Positions 1 to 12,928 of a stretch of DNA of 64,000 nucleotides are shown one piece after another. The position numbers and the translations under genes were made by a program. The notes beneath the pieces were generated by a model, which was not told the DNA's origin, did not search any database, and worked only from the letters and a program-made list of their open reading frames with translations. The stretch spans positions 682,001 through 746,000 of the forward strand of contig NC_035796.1 of the NCBI RefSeq assembly GCF_001653235.2, given 5' to 3'. How positions within the stretch are numbered: position 1 is the first letter of the stretch; the number at the start of each line of letters is the position of its first letter. This stretch comes from Pochonia chlamydosporia 170. Its lineage: Eukaryota; Ascomycota; Sordariomycetes; Hypocreales; Clavicipitaceae.

Positions 1-328
1 AGTAGAGCGACGTCACAAGGTTTCTTACAAGATCTCGACCACTAACACCTGCTTCTCGCCAACAGACCAAGTTGACTTCCTTAATGGTTGGCAGAAGTTC
101 CTGGACCATGTTGTTGAACTCGACCTTTACCACGCTCCTGCATTAAAAAGGCTTCTGGATGGTCACTCTCTAGCCTCGGCCCTAGGCGTGAGGCCTGGAA
201 AATGGACGGGCAGAGCATTAGATGTATGTCTTTCTTGGCAACTTCGGAATCCGCAGGAAGTGGACCCAAAAGGTGCAATTGAAGAGATCCAACTTCGACG
301 TGACGAGCTTGGAATTCCTAGGAATTAG
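1..328 (+). CDS. CCA1: CCA tRNA nucleotidyltransferase, 3' end (partial)
   Basis: This is the C-terminal end of a gene that begins left of the window. A 46-base intron (20-65, GTTTCT donor, CTAAC branch, ACAG acceptor) joins a short exon to a final exon from 66 to the TAG at 326-328. The last exon encodes about 87 residues with LKRLLDGHSLASALGVRPG and LDVCLSWQLRNP, the typical C-terminal stretch of fungal CCA1. The family adds the CCA end to tRNAs in cytosol, nucleus and mitochondria. The catalytic nucleotidyltransferase head lies outside the window, so the call rests on tail similarity and on the length of the match. The next gene on the same strand, TTI2, starts about 490 bases later. Confidence 0.75.
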   Translation, partial: VERRHKVSYKISTTNTCFSPTDQVDFLNGWQKFLDHVVELDLYHAPALKRLLDGHSLASALGVRPGKWTGRALDVCLSWQLRNPQEVDPKGAIEEIQLRRDELGIPRN

Positions 329-817
329 AATCGAAGAAGTCCACATCTATTGCGTTTTTATTTTGGTGTAGTAGATTTAGGCATATATTGTGCTGTTGAG
401 ACTGACTTCGAATCGCCGTCAGCACGTATGGAGGGCAATGACAGAAATCGCCTAACTGGCTGCGTGACAACTTCTCTTTTGCAATGCTGAAACTTTCAGG
501 TTAAGTCCCGTAGACATTTTGCAGACAGGATACCGTCGGAGCTCTACTTAGTAGGCAACCCACTCGGCGGCTCCAGCCTCCATGGCTACTGCAAACATTG
601 GAACGGGCCTGCTGAGGGAAAGGAACATGCAACACATGCAACGTTTGTGTACGCGGCTAATGACCACACCAGTTTTATGGGCCAGCCAATCCCAACCCCG
701 CCAATCACCCAAGTGCATTGCTGTCTTGGCTCGCCCTTGTATGCCAAATTCACTTGACAGCTGGACTTCAATCCGTGACCCTCTCTCTTCACGGTTGTCT
801 AGTTCACAGGGGCAGCA
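329..817. other. CCA1-TTI2 intergenic stretch
   Basis: This holds the CCA1 3' region and the TTI2 promoter/5' leader. A 92-codon ATG reading frame at 582-860 overlaps the TTI2 start in another frame. An upstream coding exon of TTI2 could lie here, but I could not join one in frame with good splice sites. No repeat or RNA gene is seen. Confidence 0.4.
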
Positions 818-2704
818 ATGGATGAGATTTGCCTCAGCCAGGGCAACAGTAACCGCTTGAGAGAACTTGGCTTGGTTGAAGCGGCTACGGTTGTCTTACT
901 GCCGAAAGTGCGATTTAAAGTAGAAAATGAGACTTTGCAGGGAGAGCGCAAGAATGTGTGCATGACACTCAGAGAAGTATTGGCTGCGATGCCAGGCGTT
1001 TCAGACAACGAAGTATATGACAAGTATCTGGTTGCAAGCCCTGGTGCCTCAGGTTTACTAATTTGGGGGATTAGGGTCTACTCGATTTGGTCCTGCAAGC
1101 TTTCTCTCTCCTCGTCGTGCAGCTCCGAGATGCCGAAAGCGATGTCTACAGAGCCGAAGCCAAGGCGGGCGACACGGACAAGAGCTCTCAAGATGTAGGC
1201 GAAGATGTTTATAAGACTTGTCCTACTGAACAGTTTGATTCGTCAATCTATGACAGCCTCTGCGAGACCTTGACGAAGCTTGCTCTGCGCAGCCCTGGCC
1301 GGTTAGGTGAGTTTGGAGAGGCACTGCGGACATGTCATACAGGTTTATAGCTGACTCATGATTGCACACGGATAGATAAGCAATACGCTGCTCTCATAGC
1401 TGAAGCTGCTCTTGCCTCGGTACTATCACTAGAGTTTCGACTGCAGAACTTTAAGCTGCCTACCTCTACATTGGTGGCTGTTACCGCATACACAGACGCA
1501 GACAATTCATGGACGACCAAACCTGCCGCTTCTATCTCTCAACGAATAATATCTCTACGGGTTCCCGAGCACAAACTTATTGGCTTTATCGCCGGGGATG
1601 TCCTCAGTGAACATGTCCGAGTACTTATTTCGTCACCAAACAGAGAATCAGCCAATCTTGGCACACCAACATCAGACTCCGCTTCAATTTTAGGAGATTA
1701 TGAGAATGGGGCAGCTATGTTGACTTGGGCAATCAAAATGACCAAGGTTTGCAACTCCTGGCCTTTCAATTTGGACATGTATAGAATTGCTGAAGTTCCG
1801 GTAACTGATAAAAACGTCAATTACAGGGGAGTGATATAGGAAAGTATTGGCACCTTTTTGTGCCAGCGCTGATAAAATTAGCAGAAAACACTGAAATCTC
1901 CATTAGAGTAAGGGGCCTCAGAGCAATTACTCTGTTTTTGGCAAAATGCCCGCCGTCCACGATATATAGTACCGGAATGGACCATCTTTTCGAGAATACT
2001 ATCTTACCCACGTTACTTCTTCTACCGAGATTGACACCAGAGAACGACTCAGTCACTCTGCTAAAATTAGGATACACAGCAGCTTTTCAGCTGGCATTGG
2101 TTGATGAGGATCATCGCAATATGAATAGAAAGCGATTCTTAGATACGATAGTCCGCAATGGGATACTAGCAGGGTATTACCATGCTTCGGACCATGCATT
2201 AGTCATCGACGTCTTGATGGGGAATATGGCAAAGGCCGTTTCATACCTTGGAATCTCCGCCACTAAGCACCTCACGGTAAGTGCTTCAGAATATAGATAG
2301 CATAAGTTAAGGAGGCTGACGAGCAGGCTCTCATCCAGCACCTTTTATGTGTCATCGAATCAGTCATGACCGATTCATTTGCCGCGAATCGTCCCGAGGT
2401 TTTGATATCTGCTAGTAAGGCATTGATGGCTATCATCATTCACTGTTGGCCGAGGATGTGCCAACCTCAGAGAGTAGAACAAATGCTTCGAATTCTCAGT
2501 ATCTGCTGGCTGAGCATGAGCAAGCCTGATGGCGGTACCTCGCAGCTGCCTCTTGAGCATGCTGGTGAAGACGCAAAACTATACATCCTTCGAGTTATGT
2601 CGTCACTCAGATTGCTAACGCGGCCATATTATTCGGAGCTAGAGGGGTTGTTCAGAACGGCTATTTCACGCGATCACAGATTACGAGACCTGTTCGTGGA
2701 GTGA
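818..2704 (+). CDS. TTI2: TTI2-like TELO2-interacting protein (TTT complex)
   Basis: The Tel2-Tti1-Tti2 complex works with Hsp90 to fold and assemble PIKK kinases (TOR, ATM/Tel1, ATR/Mec1). Five exons join in frame: 818-1030, 1075-1306, 1376-1746, 1827-2276 and 2327-2704, giving about 547 residues. Family marks are RVRGLRAITLFLAKCP, LPRLTPENDSVTLLKLGY, the GYYHASDH segment and ALMAIIIHCWPRM near the end, as in fungal Tti2 HEAT-like repeats. The first intron has a weak GTTGCA donor. The last intron could end at 2314 instead of 2326, adding four residues. The ATG at 818 follows an in-frame stop, so either it is the true start or an upstream exon is missing; the N-terminus is the least certain part. 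The gene runs tail to tail with FIG4, leaving 92 bases between stop codons. Confidence 0.75.
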
Positions 2705-2796
2705 CCAAGAGGTAAGATTCCTGGATTAAATCGGTATGTCCTTCTGTAGCTTATGTCACAGCCAGTATTTAACATGAGAAGTTGAGAAATGGTCTG

Positions 2797-5700
2797 TTAA
2801 TCAAGCGGCTGTTGCTTAAAAAAAGACTTGCCATGAAGCCATTTTCTGTATGCTTTGTATCTCTTTTTCGACGCATCTTCTTCAGTAACCGTTAGCGGGT
2901 TCTCACCCACTTTCAAAAGTTCTCCATATACATCTACCTCCTCGTCTACCCCAATAACCATGAGACCTTGCTCACGCCAGTTGCCATTGACGTATTCTTT
3001 GTACTCCGATGAATCCATATCTGCTGGCGTGTCACTCGATACGACAAGCGGAAGATTCTGCGGGTGGCGTATGTATCGGCCGTAGTCATCTGCTTCCTGT
3101 TCCCTTACTGACGGATTCAGTGAATCGTGGACAGCCTTCGTGAAGGTCCATTGAGCAGCTTTGGATTTTTCAAGAGCACTCGGCTTTGACTTTGCACGTG
3201 TTGAGTTCTCATTATCGCTCTTGCCAAGCTGAATCGCAGGCGTGATCCATTGATCAGAAACCTTCTCCTGTACTGGCTGAAGCCAGCGTTGCAAAGACAT
3301 GCCTTTTGCAGCTGTCCTCCCAGTTGTTACTGGTGACGCTGCATGGTCAAACTGGGATAGTGGAGGAGACGGAGGAGGGGTTTCAAGCCGAGGGTCTCGT
3401 TTCGATTTCCGCTTATCAGGGTCTGTTTCGACCTCAGCCCGCACCCGGAATGGGCTGAGATCATAGCGACCGTCCTGGGTTGACTTGAGAGGAATATATT
3501 TTATGGTAGAGTTCATCTTGTATGCGAACATTTTTGGAAACGACGAAAGAGTAGCTGGCCGGTAATATTCTAACCAATAGTCGTCGACGACTTCGACAGG
3601 CAGATTCGCAACGATTACTGGTAGTATTGCAAGCTTTGGAATTTTCCTCTCATACAAGTGAGATGGAGTGTACCAGTTTATGTAGTTGCATGCCTTCGGA
3701 ATAGACCAATCTCTCGGGCTCGTATGGTGTAAATAATAATCTGTGGTCAGTTCCCATAACAAAGGTTGGCCTTGAGAGAAGATGTAATTGCCCAAGAATA
3801 GATTGTATGCCTCTTGTCGCTGGCTATCCAAGAATGAGTTGTTGTAATAACGTTTAAAACTTTCAATCATGTCCCGCGAATGACTTGTCCACTGGTTGAT
3901 CTTTCGGTAAGTCTCCATCGTGTTGACGAGCTGAGAACCACCGTACTGGACCGCAATCGTGTCACCGTGATCATGCCACATGTGTGTAAACAGATTGACA
4001 GCATCTGTGTCGTAGTTGACTGTTGTGTTACCCAGGATACCTAGAGCATGGAGTTGGTGCCCTAGAGCGCGCTTTCCGATAACAAATTGAGCTGCATTAG
4101 TTCTGTCAAGGCAGTCGATGCAGTTTGTTCTCGCCACTCCATTCTGGGCCGTCATCGGACTGGTGTGCCCGTCACCATTTTGGAAGAAGCCGGTCGCAGA
4201 TAATACCGAGTCCGCAATGAGTTCTAAGTTGCCAATCACATCCCCACCTCTGACTTTCGACGCACGACTCATGTCCCAAGCCTTATGAATAATCTGTTTA
4301 CGTGTGGGAAGGAATTGGTTGAGATAGTCGATGGCGTGCGTGTACTCTTCTAGAAGCTTGGATTCTCTGGGCTGACGTTCCTTGGATTTGACGAGGTTAA
4401 CAACATATATAGGGGCACCATATCGGCGAAATAAATCATCGAAATGCAGTGCAGCGGCGCCATAAAAGGGGTCCACGAGATTTAGTTCGATCGGTGGCTT
4501 TGGTGTCACCCCGGTGCTATCCTGCGTCCAATAGAGAGGAATGCTCCCGCGGTGTTGAACATATGAAGTATATTGCGGGCTACAGTAAAGTTGTGGCCCT
4601 GGAGAATGGAAGGATGTCGTGAGAGACTCAGAAACTATCTGCTCAGTCTCTACGTCGTTGGCTACGTAGCCCTGAACGGCAAGTCTTAGTTTCTCCACCA
4701 TGTTGAGCATTTAGAAAGTACTCTACCAGATCATTTGCGCCACGTTTGAGAAACCGAGCCCCGGCAAAGTATCTAGATCGCCTAGCAATAACAGTAATGT
4801 GGGCTGTTCGGCCGTATATAGAAAGGGCTATCTAAGGTCAGCAGATGGAAACCGGCGTCCAAATGGAAAGGGAACATAGTGATGGCTTACCTGCTTGATC
4901 GACATAGCCGTGTATTATTGGTCTGCACCAGTCATAGGCTGTATGTAGCCCTTTAACAGCAGGCTCAAGTAAATAAGAGTTCCAGATGAACATGCTATTG
5001 AAGTCATCGTCCGAAGATGGCATTTGGCCTTTGCCCAGTGCCGTCCTTTCTCTGATTATATTGTGCTGGAGGGTTCTTGTTATGTCATATGAATAACTGT
5101 AGTAGAAAGACTTGGTTAAGTCTAAATTGTTCAGAATACTGAGAAACCTCTGCTCCTCTGTGTTGCGGGAGTCCGCTTTCGACTTGCCAGGCGTCAAAGG
5201 GATTAGTTCTGTACCCTCAACTTGATATATATAATGCCCTCCTACCATGGCCACGGTACTCTTCTTGGTGATAAGGAGCATGTAGTACGGACCCGTAAAT
5301 TTGATGAATCCAAGAATGCCCCAAGTTGTACATCGTAGTTTGATGCCGCCGGTCCCCCTATTACCATCATCAATCGTATCCAAGAGCTGGTTTATTTCCT
5401 TTAGACTGTAGGCAATCTTGTCATCTGTCATATTGAGCTCTGCTACCTCAGTTGTTCGGTCAATTTTCAGAATACGGTATCTCTTCTCGCTAACGTCAAC
5501 GCCAACAACGTAATAACGGCTTGCCGTCTCGTAGAGACTGAACTTGTGCATCCTACGCGTGAGATGCGAGAAAGTGCTTTCATCTCTGGAGTCGCCAGGC
5601 GTTGACGCTTGGAGGAAAACCGGCGATACTCGGCTGGGCGGCTTCCCATGTGGTTGTGGCAGTGCGGGCTGTTCATCTTTGTCCATCTCTGGTGACATCC

Positions 5701-5845
5701 CGTGCTTTTGGTCCTCCCCGCAAGTTGGCATAGCGGTCGCTTCATTGTTCTGTGATTGAGGAAATTTAGGGTGTTTGTGGTTTGCTTCATCCGTAGGCGG
5801 GAGATGCGGGCCGTGTGACGCTTGTCCAAGCGTCGAGCTCGACAT
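2797..5845 (-). CDS. FIG4: Fig4-type SAC-domain phosphoinositide 5-phosphatase
   Basis: Fig4 dephosphorylates PI(3,5)P2 and also scaffolds the Fab1-Vac14 kinase complex on vacuole/endosome membranes. Three exons, 5845-4891, 4827-4727 and 4671-2797, join in frame to 976 residues. The middle exon restores the diagnostic [17 protein letters not shown] block followed by [11 protein letters not shown]. The SAC catalytic CX5R motif is [10 protein letters not shown], with Cys about residue 536 and Arg about 542. The N-terminal 90 residues are low complexity (P, S, H rich), and the first intron ends at a TAG four bases beyond an alternative TAG that would bring a stop codon into frame. The C-terminal DPLTV-like tail fits Fig4 rather than Sac1, Inp51-type or Sac3-export proteins. 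No membrane segment is present, as expected for Fig4. Confidence 0.93.
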
Positions 5846-6893
5846 GGTTGATTGAAAAAAAATTGAATTTACGGCTCATCTCTTGAATCTTGCTACTTCA
5901 CGCGGCCGTCCGTGTCTGTGCGACGGCAGGACTAGGCAGAGTGACATATGCAGCAAAAGAGGAGCCTACATGGATCAGGTAGAGTCAAGTATTAGAATGA
6001 AGTCATACGACGGGGATAGCTGTTCGCTTCGGTCAAAGATTTAGGAAGATGTTATGCCTTTTGTCTGAACATCATTGTTGATCAATTATGTTGGGTATGT
6101 AGCCAAGTAGCATCCCCACCAGACCAGACGGCAGCTGTTGCACCAGAAGTGGCATGGCCGTTCAATGTTGTTTGCGGCTACTTATGTCATGTGGCTGGGT
6201 AGGATTAGGGGTCTGGTACGGAGTACATGCATGATGTGTCTGGTGCTGGTAGGGTCCACCGTTTGTATCATTGATGTATGTGCGGCTCACCCTGCCTGCC
6301 TACCGCTAGGTAATTCTGTAAGCACTGAAGGAATCTAAGTCGCGAAGACCAGACATTTGATGTCAATATCAACAAAACCTTGACCTTTGATAGGAAGCCA
6401 GCTAGGCATTCGTCCCAGTGCTTCTTTCCGGCGCGTGTGCCCTGGCTGGTGGCCTGATATGTCGCATTGAGATTTATTGCCTCTGTATCTTTGCAGTGGG
6501 AAGACGAAAACATTCAACCAACTAAGAGGTCCCGCGTACCGCGTGCTGTCCTGTGTATCTTGACATACTATTACATTGGATCTCTATGTAGGTAGTAAAT
6601 TCTTGTGGCTACTGACTGTGATTGTGCACAGTACACGACATATTGTTCCCGCAAGTTGCAGCGTGCCTGGGTAGCTGCACTTCCAAAACAAAGACACCCA
6701 TCTGCTTGCCGGCGGCACAATGGATGGTATAACCTAAATACCTAGGTACGTAGTGAATTGTTTGTGCTTTCGGCTTGTCCCAGCTACCCAACCGGTTGCC
6801 AGCAGGACTCCCAGTGTGCGCCTTGATATAGTCTAAATTATTGAAGATCCGACAGCTTTGGCGGCCGAAACGCTTGTGGAATACCATTGTATA
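5846..6893. other. FIG4 promoter / GEA2 3' region
   Basis: This is the upstream region of FIG4 and the downstream region of the ARF-GEF gene. The small reading frames here lack codon or family support. It contains ACCAGACCAGAC (6118-6129), TTCAATGTTG (6161-6170) and a lone TACCTAGGTACGTA (6739-6752), motifs that recur in other intergenic regions of the window. Confidence 0.5.
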
Positions 6894-9800
6894 TTATGTG
6901 GTTTCGGACTGATCCTCCCTTTCCCGGTCCATTTCATCGGCGAGTGCACTAGCCTGATCTGATGCCTCTTCGTGTTTCCTACCTGCAACGCCTCCCTGCA
7001 TATCGGCAGGGTTTGGGTTGACTCCAAGCCCTTCCAAGGCGAGGTCATTTCGTAACTCTGGCAGGAATCGATCAACTCGCTTCCATGTCTCATCCCATAG
7101 CGCCCTTTTTGATGCATCTTGTGTTGGAGACACAAGGTATCCACTGCTCGCCATGAATAATACAACATTTTTTAGATTTTCTCGCACCGCTTCTTCCTGT
7201 GGCACTTGTCAGCGGTTACATGGCAAATTCAGGAGGGCAATGGTGAACTCACCAAACTATCACCCTGGCCGCTGTTCTTAAGACGATCCATAATGTCAAT
7301 AATTTTAATCCACAAATCTAGCATCCCGTCCCAGCCAGAAAGGAGCACTAGATATTGCAAGAACACTTTGCAAAGGAGCGATGCCGACTGAACCCGCATT
7401 TCGCTCATACCGTCTTTGTCAGAGGAGAAGACCTCTGGCTTGAGCAGCCTTTGTATTAAAGGAAACAACACCTTGCCGAAGATAGCTGTCCATTCCTTTG
7501 CGTCTGTGAGTGTTACCTCCGGTGATAGGAGCGAACGTTGCATGGCTGAGAATGCAAGGTGCCGAATATCTCTGCAAGGGTTGGTGCACTGCGTTGTTAA
7601 CGTTTGAAATATCGGAAGCCAGTATGCTGACCAAGCTGGCGAATTGTCAGTTGCAAAGTAAATACATTCGGAGAAACAATGACAATACAACGTACCTTCA
7701 CTCGTCTCAAGACGGGACTGTTGCATAAGTTGAGGCACGCGAGCCGCCATGCTTTGCAGCACATTGATGGCCTTACATCCTCTGCCGATGGTGTCATTGT
7801 CACTGTTATTCAATTAGCCCAATGGGTATCAAGGACGTTCCCTTATTGTGAAGGGGAATCGACGTACGATTTGAAAGACCTGGCCCCTCTCCGCTGAGTG
7901 GTCTCTATGTCTACTTCTGATGGCTCCGGGGGTATTGCAGCAGAAGCGAAGAAGTTCAATAGAGAAATAGCTGCCTCGTAATTGTCTGCAATAATTGCAG
8001 GTGGTGTTCCGGTCGCCCCGTTCTCTAAAATCGCAAATACGGATGCAGAAGAGTCTGGATCTCCGGCTAACATGCGAAGAATGGCCCAAAAATCCGGAGA
8101 CTTCATTATCTCGCTGCGCAGTGGGCCAGGCTCGTTGGTACAAATCGCGACTCCACTCAAGATAGTTTTGGAAGTTCTGGTTATCACTTTCTGCGGTACG
8201 TTTGCGATGGTGTGGAGCAACGAGTGTACTTTGACAAAGTCGTGGTCCTGAACAAAGGTTTAGAAAAGAACATGCCGAGAGACGTAGCCAAGGTACTTAC
8301 ATAACTGCTTTTAAGAATCGAAAGGGCGTTAAAAATTGCTCGGGATAAGGTAATAGGGTGCCACTGTGTAGGATCCCGGAGCAGTCCTAACATTGCACCA
8401 AACACCGGCTTACCCATCACACTAATAGATTCGCTATTGCGGATTGCCAAGATGGTGCAAAATTCCAAGATGTAAGCTACGCTGGGATCATACGTTGGTG
8501 GCAAGGAAGCTTGCGTCTGAGCACTTGCGGGCCCGGGGGGGAGAGCATCTTGCTTGACTGCGATGACCGCCCCCTGGTCGGACTCGGGGATCTGATCGAG
8601 AAGCGCCTGCACCACCTCTGCAGCTATACGGGCCGGTAGTTGGCTTTTGAAGATTAGAGAACAAGGACATCTAGAGGTGTGATGTGGTGACGTACTAAAT
8701 ATTTCGAAACACCCGGTCCATGTTGCAAGACTTGATGCAATCAACAGTGCATAAAGTGCTTTCGAGCTCCTCTTCCGACGGCTCGGGAGGATCATCGGCG
8801 GCATAGCTGGAGATGTATGAGGTAAATGCGCTAAAGAATCCTGTTTCCGCGCTTCGGCTGGCCCGGTCTATGACCTGGGATGGCATTTGCAAGGGAATCC
8901 CCTGTATAGTCAATGGGAAGTTGCTGGTGATTGCGAATGATGGAACAAGGGAGTTGACAAAGAGATTCACCCATATCTGTACAACCTGTAAGGCGTTAGT
9001 CCCGCAGAAACCCAAACTGCAAATTGTCATTAAGGATTCACGTACTTGTTTCCAGCCACGGTGTATGAGGGTCTCGTTATCAGAAACCACCCGGAACAAG
9101 ACGAGCGTAGCTAGTTGCGCACGAAAATCTCTTCCCAGTTTCACGGCTAGCTCACTAACCATGACGCTTCCATCGCCGACTTGAATCTCTGTGTTCAGTG
9201 AGGTGTTGAAAGCACTGGCCGCAGCCAGCGTACTCATGTGGCTGAGGCAGTAGATTATCTGGTCCAGGGCATCTGAGTTCCTATATTTAGCGGCGATACG
9301 GGCACATTCATCGAAGCCAGTGACAATTCTAGCGAATACCGCATCATCAGTCGCAGACATGAAAACATAAGACAACGTTGACACGATTGGCTTCCACGTG
9401 GCAGCGAACATGTCGGCGTCGTATATGTTTGTCTTGCAAATAATTAGGTCGCCCTCTGCTTCAGTTTTCAACAAAAGTTCTCTCCAGGCATAATCGAATC
9501 CGTGTTTGTTGTCGTGCTCGTCGGGCAAGATGATTTCATTAGACTTGATGGAGTCAAAAATTGCCTGCAGAAATTCTACAGCAAAGTCTTTCCCATCATT
9601 AGTACCGCGTAGATTCCTGGAAAAATCTTCAAAAGTCATTCTTTTGGCGGACTTGAGGTTTGGGTTGTGCTGGTCAGTATTCAGAATGATTATGGCGTAA
9701 GTCAAAATGAATACACCGTCCTTGTTAGCCACGTCATGTGGCGTGTCATCTGCACAATACTTCTCTGAGAAACATTCAACTATTGAAGCAATAAGCGGTG

Positions 9801-12082
9801 CTTCGCCTGGCAGCCTGAAGGTCTCTAGAAGGACCCTCAGGGCTTCATCAACCCGCTTTCCAGAAAAGTCAAAGAGGTTCAAGAACGCTTTGAGAATAGC
9901 TTCATTACCCTTCTTCGAAAGAAAATCACCTAGAACTGTCTTGGAAACCCGAGAGGTCCCCTTAAGAAATTTCGCAACCTCAACTGGATTATTTGCATCG
10001 GATATGATGCCTTGCACTTGCAGGTAGCCGAGTCCTACCTTCGGTTTTTCATTGAATTTGCTGGTTCCCTTGACAATGATTTTTTTCTTTCGCCTCTGCT
10101 CTCGAAGATGTAATGGATGAGGGAACCCTGCATCGACTGGATCATCTTGCAGTCTCTCGGCTAGAAATTGTATGTAACGAAGGAGAGCGTCGAGACACAA
10201 CGGCGGCACACTGGTTGTACTCCATGTGGCCGAATCAGGCAAAGCATTTCGGGATAATAGGCCGATGATGTCTTCACAAAGGTCGGCTCTGTCCACCTCA
10301 CAGTCGTAGTTCACAAACAACTCGGTGACGAACGTAGGCATCCTACAAAGAACGCCTATAGTTTCGACCATTGCTTGTCTTGCATCCGGTTTCCGGGCGC
10401 CACCTTCCAAGCCAAGCTTTTGTCTGTCCTTAACGGAAACAGGGGTAGCACGGCCACTGCCGGCCTGTGAGGGCGGAGGCTTTACGAGCTTTGGTGTCTC
10501 TGGTATTCCCACATAGAGGGAAGGGTCAATGCCGGGCTCCCGAGGTATTTGGACAGTAGGGTGCAAACATGCCACCAAATAGGACAAATACAGCTCTTGC
10601 TGTAGTTTTAAAACCCCTCTGCACGTAGCCAGTAAGGTGCCCGTAACGATCAATGATTCCTGTAGCACAGCCATATTGTCAGATCTGACGAGTTGAAAGA
10701 GGTAGCAACATAAACGATCTTCTGCGATAGCTGCCAAGGCTGGATGCCTGGCAATAAACGGACCCGACACCTCCAAGGCAACGTGCAAGATCCGCATGGC
10801 CATCACCCTCATTGTGTCTGTATGTTGACGATCATTTGGGTCGAGAAAGTTAACGAGAACTCGAAACAGCTCTCGAACGGACGGGAGGGAATAAGGTTTG
10901 AGGTCTAGAGAATCCGTTTCTTCCATCTGTTCACTTGTGGTATCCTTGGCGCTTTGTGATGAAGATACAACGCCTTCGGGTTCGCTATCAATCATGGATG
11001 GTAACTCCCTTTGCGGCGAGGTCGAACCCCTCGTGTCTAAAGGGATTTCCTCGTTCTCCGCGTGGCCAGCTTCCTCAATTCTTAGGCTGGCCAAGTCCTC
11101 TTGGACACGCTGCTCAAGTTCTTCATTCTCCTCACCAGACTCCAGCTCCAGATGCTTTACGTCTTCGAATATGATTTGACACATGCGAACCATAGCGGCT
11201 TCGGCTGTCCTCCGCAATACTGGCGAGAATCTTGGTTGAGAGCAGATTGCCAGACCACGGCCCATCATGTCACAAACACTTTCGTCGCTCAAAATGTGGC
11301 CTCCGGGACCAGACATCATATCTTCCATAAGGTTAAGAATCATAAGAAGAACCACCTCGCCTTGTGAGGAATCACTGATGTCAAACTGGCAGTGTGTCAC
11401 AGCTGCAGACAGAGATTGCATGGCAAGCGCAAATCTTGGTGACTCGGCGCAAACAAATCCATAAGCTAAAAACTTCCTCAAGGCTCCCAAGGCGAGAATT
11501 GTGACGGGAGCAGCAGTTCCCTTGGCTTGAATGACAAGAAGAAAGGGTGCCAGGAGCGACGGTGCGTCGAACGTGCGGACATCTGGCAAAAAAAGTTAGT
11601 GGACACTTCCACATAGTGTGATATTTGGTGACCAAACCTTTGACGGCTGTGATCTCATGCCGAAGCCGGCCAAATGCCGCTATCATTGGGTTGTCTTGCA
11701 TGCTCTTCCCCTTTTGCCCACGCAACCCCCATCGGTTGTTCACAGAACCAGTGTCTTGAGCATTATCGCCAACTCCAACACTGGTGGCCGATGATTTCTG
11801 TCGCGCCTTCAATACTGGGCCAGCTGTACCCAGCTGTATTGAATTGGGGTTTCCGCCAAGGATCGCTGATACGGATGAGTGCGGCGACCTGGCATGCTTT
11901 TGTACCGCAGACGTTATTGATATGCATTCGGATATCACTAAGGAAATAGGGTCAACCGCAACAGAAACTGGTCGATTGCGGTACTGCATCCTTGGGGCAT
12001 CGTGATACAGCGAAGGCGCGTTTATAAATTCGGCCGTGGGTTGCTCGTCCATCGTATCGGGCAACTGGACGTCGTAGCTCAT
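6894..12082 (-). CDS. GEA2: Sec7-domain ARF guanine nucleotide exchange factor (Gea/GBF1 type)
   Basis: Gea/GBF1 proteins load GTP onto Arf1 at early Golgi membranes to drive COPI coat formation. Seven exons, 12082-11638, 11582-8696, 8643-8301, 8247-7868, 7802-7696, 7635-7253 and 7196-6894, join in frame to 1615 residues, near the length of other filamentous-fungus Gea proteins. The N-terminal DCB part begins RPVSVAVDPISLVISECIS. The HUS region lies before the Sec7 domain at about residues 651-836, with the catalytic glutamate in FRLPGEAP (about 742) and the second motif ILNTDQHNPN. HDS-type helical repeats follow, and the tail is acidic. The chosen ATG (12082, MSYDVQLP) is the first in frame after a stop; RPVSV starts slightly further in. 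The last intron uses the second of two nearby AG acceptors to keep frame. Sec7-type late-Golgi GEFs differ in Sec7-domain sequence, so Gea/GBF1 is preferred. Confidence 0.93.
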
Positions 12083-12928
12083 TGCACCTAATATTTCTGG
12101 AAGTCTTTGAGCCAAAGATTAGCTAGAGCTGCACGTCTTGGGAAGTTTCATGCCAATCCGAATTGGTTCGCAAGACTTTCACTCACCTCCGAGGCTGATT
12201 GATATGCGTACTACAATGTCACAATGGCGCTGACCAAAGTCAACGTTGAGAATCAGGCTGGCTCCAAATAATTGACTAGAAATGGCCCAGGCTCGTGCTG
12301 GGTGTGGAATCTGGCCAGTACTGACAGACTTGGGTATTGTGGCAGAGTTGCCTCCCTGTAGCTAGAAGATGCTAACAACACGGGCTCAAGGCCAGGCTGT
12401 GCCACCCATGCATCATCCCCTATGAATCTGGGTACACCTGTCCTATTTGGTCAGCCTAATGATTGGCCCCACCAGACCTGAACCCCAACCAAGGTTCAGC
12501 CTCGCATCTGAATCATGGATCCAACAAGAGATGGAATATTGGATCTTGTGGTTGTGGTATCCGCAGCAGGAACGCTACGACTTCTTCTTTGGCACTGGAT
12601 AGACTGAGCTCGGATGCATTGCCCCCCGGCTCTCTTTGCCGAGAACTAAGAGGTGTTTCTTGTTCAGGAGAAGCTGCTGTTGAAGGCCCCAAGACATGAA
12701 CACTGTCAATTGTCATGGAGAATATCGTTATTACCAGACCTGCAACACCGTGATAATCGTAGATCTTGTGGTTGACAATTCTACATGGCGACCTCGACTA
12801 ACTAATGAACCCAATTTTCCTACGCAACGCCATACCAGGTCAATGGCGTCGCAGCATTGCCGACGCCTTTATCCCTAGCCTTTCCTTAATGCCACATGAA
12901 AACAATATTAGTACACTCAAGCAGCAGT
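12083..12928. other. GEA2 promoter / ANP1 3' region
   Basis: Upstream region of GEA2, which is transcribed away from it, and downstream region of ANP1. Short reading frames on both strands have no recognisable product. One CACCAGACC copy occurs near 12470. No tRNA or repeat cluster is seen. Confidence 0.45.

Noticed and set aside
12116..12900. Extra gene between GEA2 and ANP1
   Set aside because: Frames are under 80 codons and lack splice-joined continuity or family motifs.
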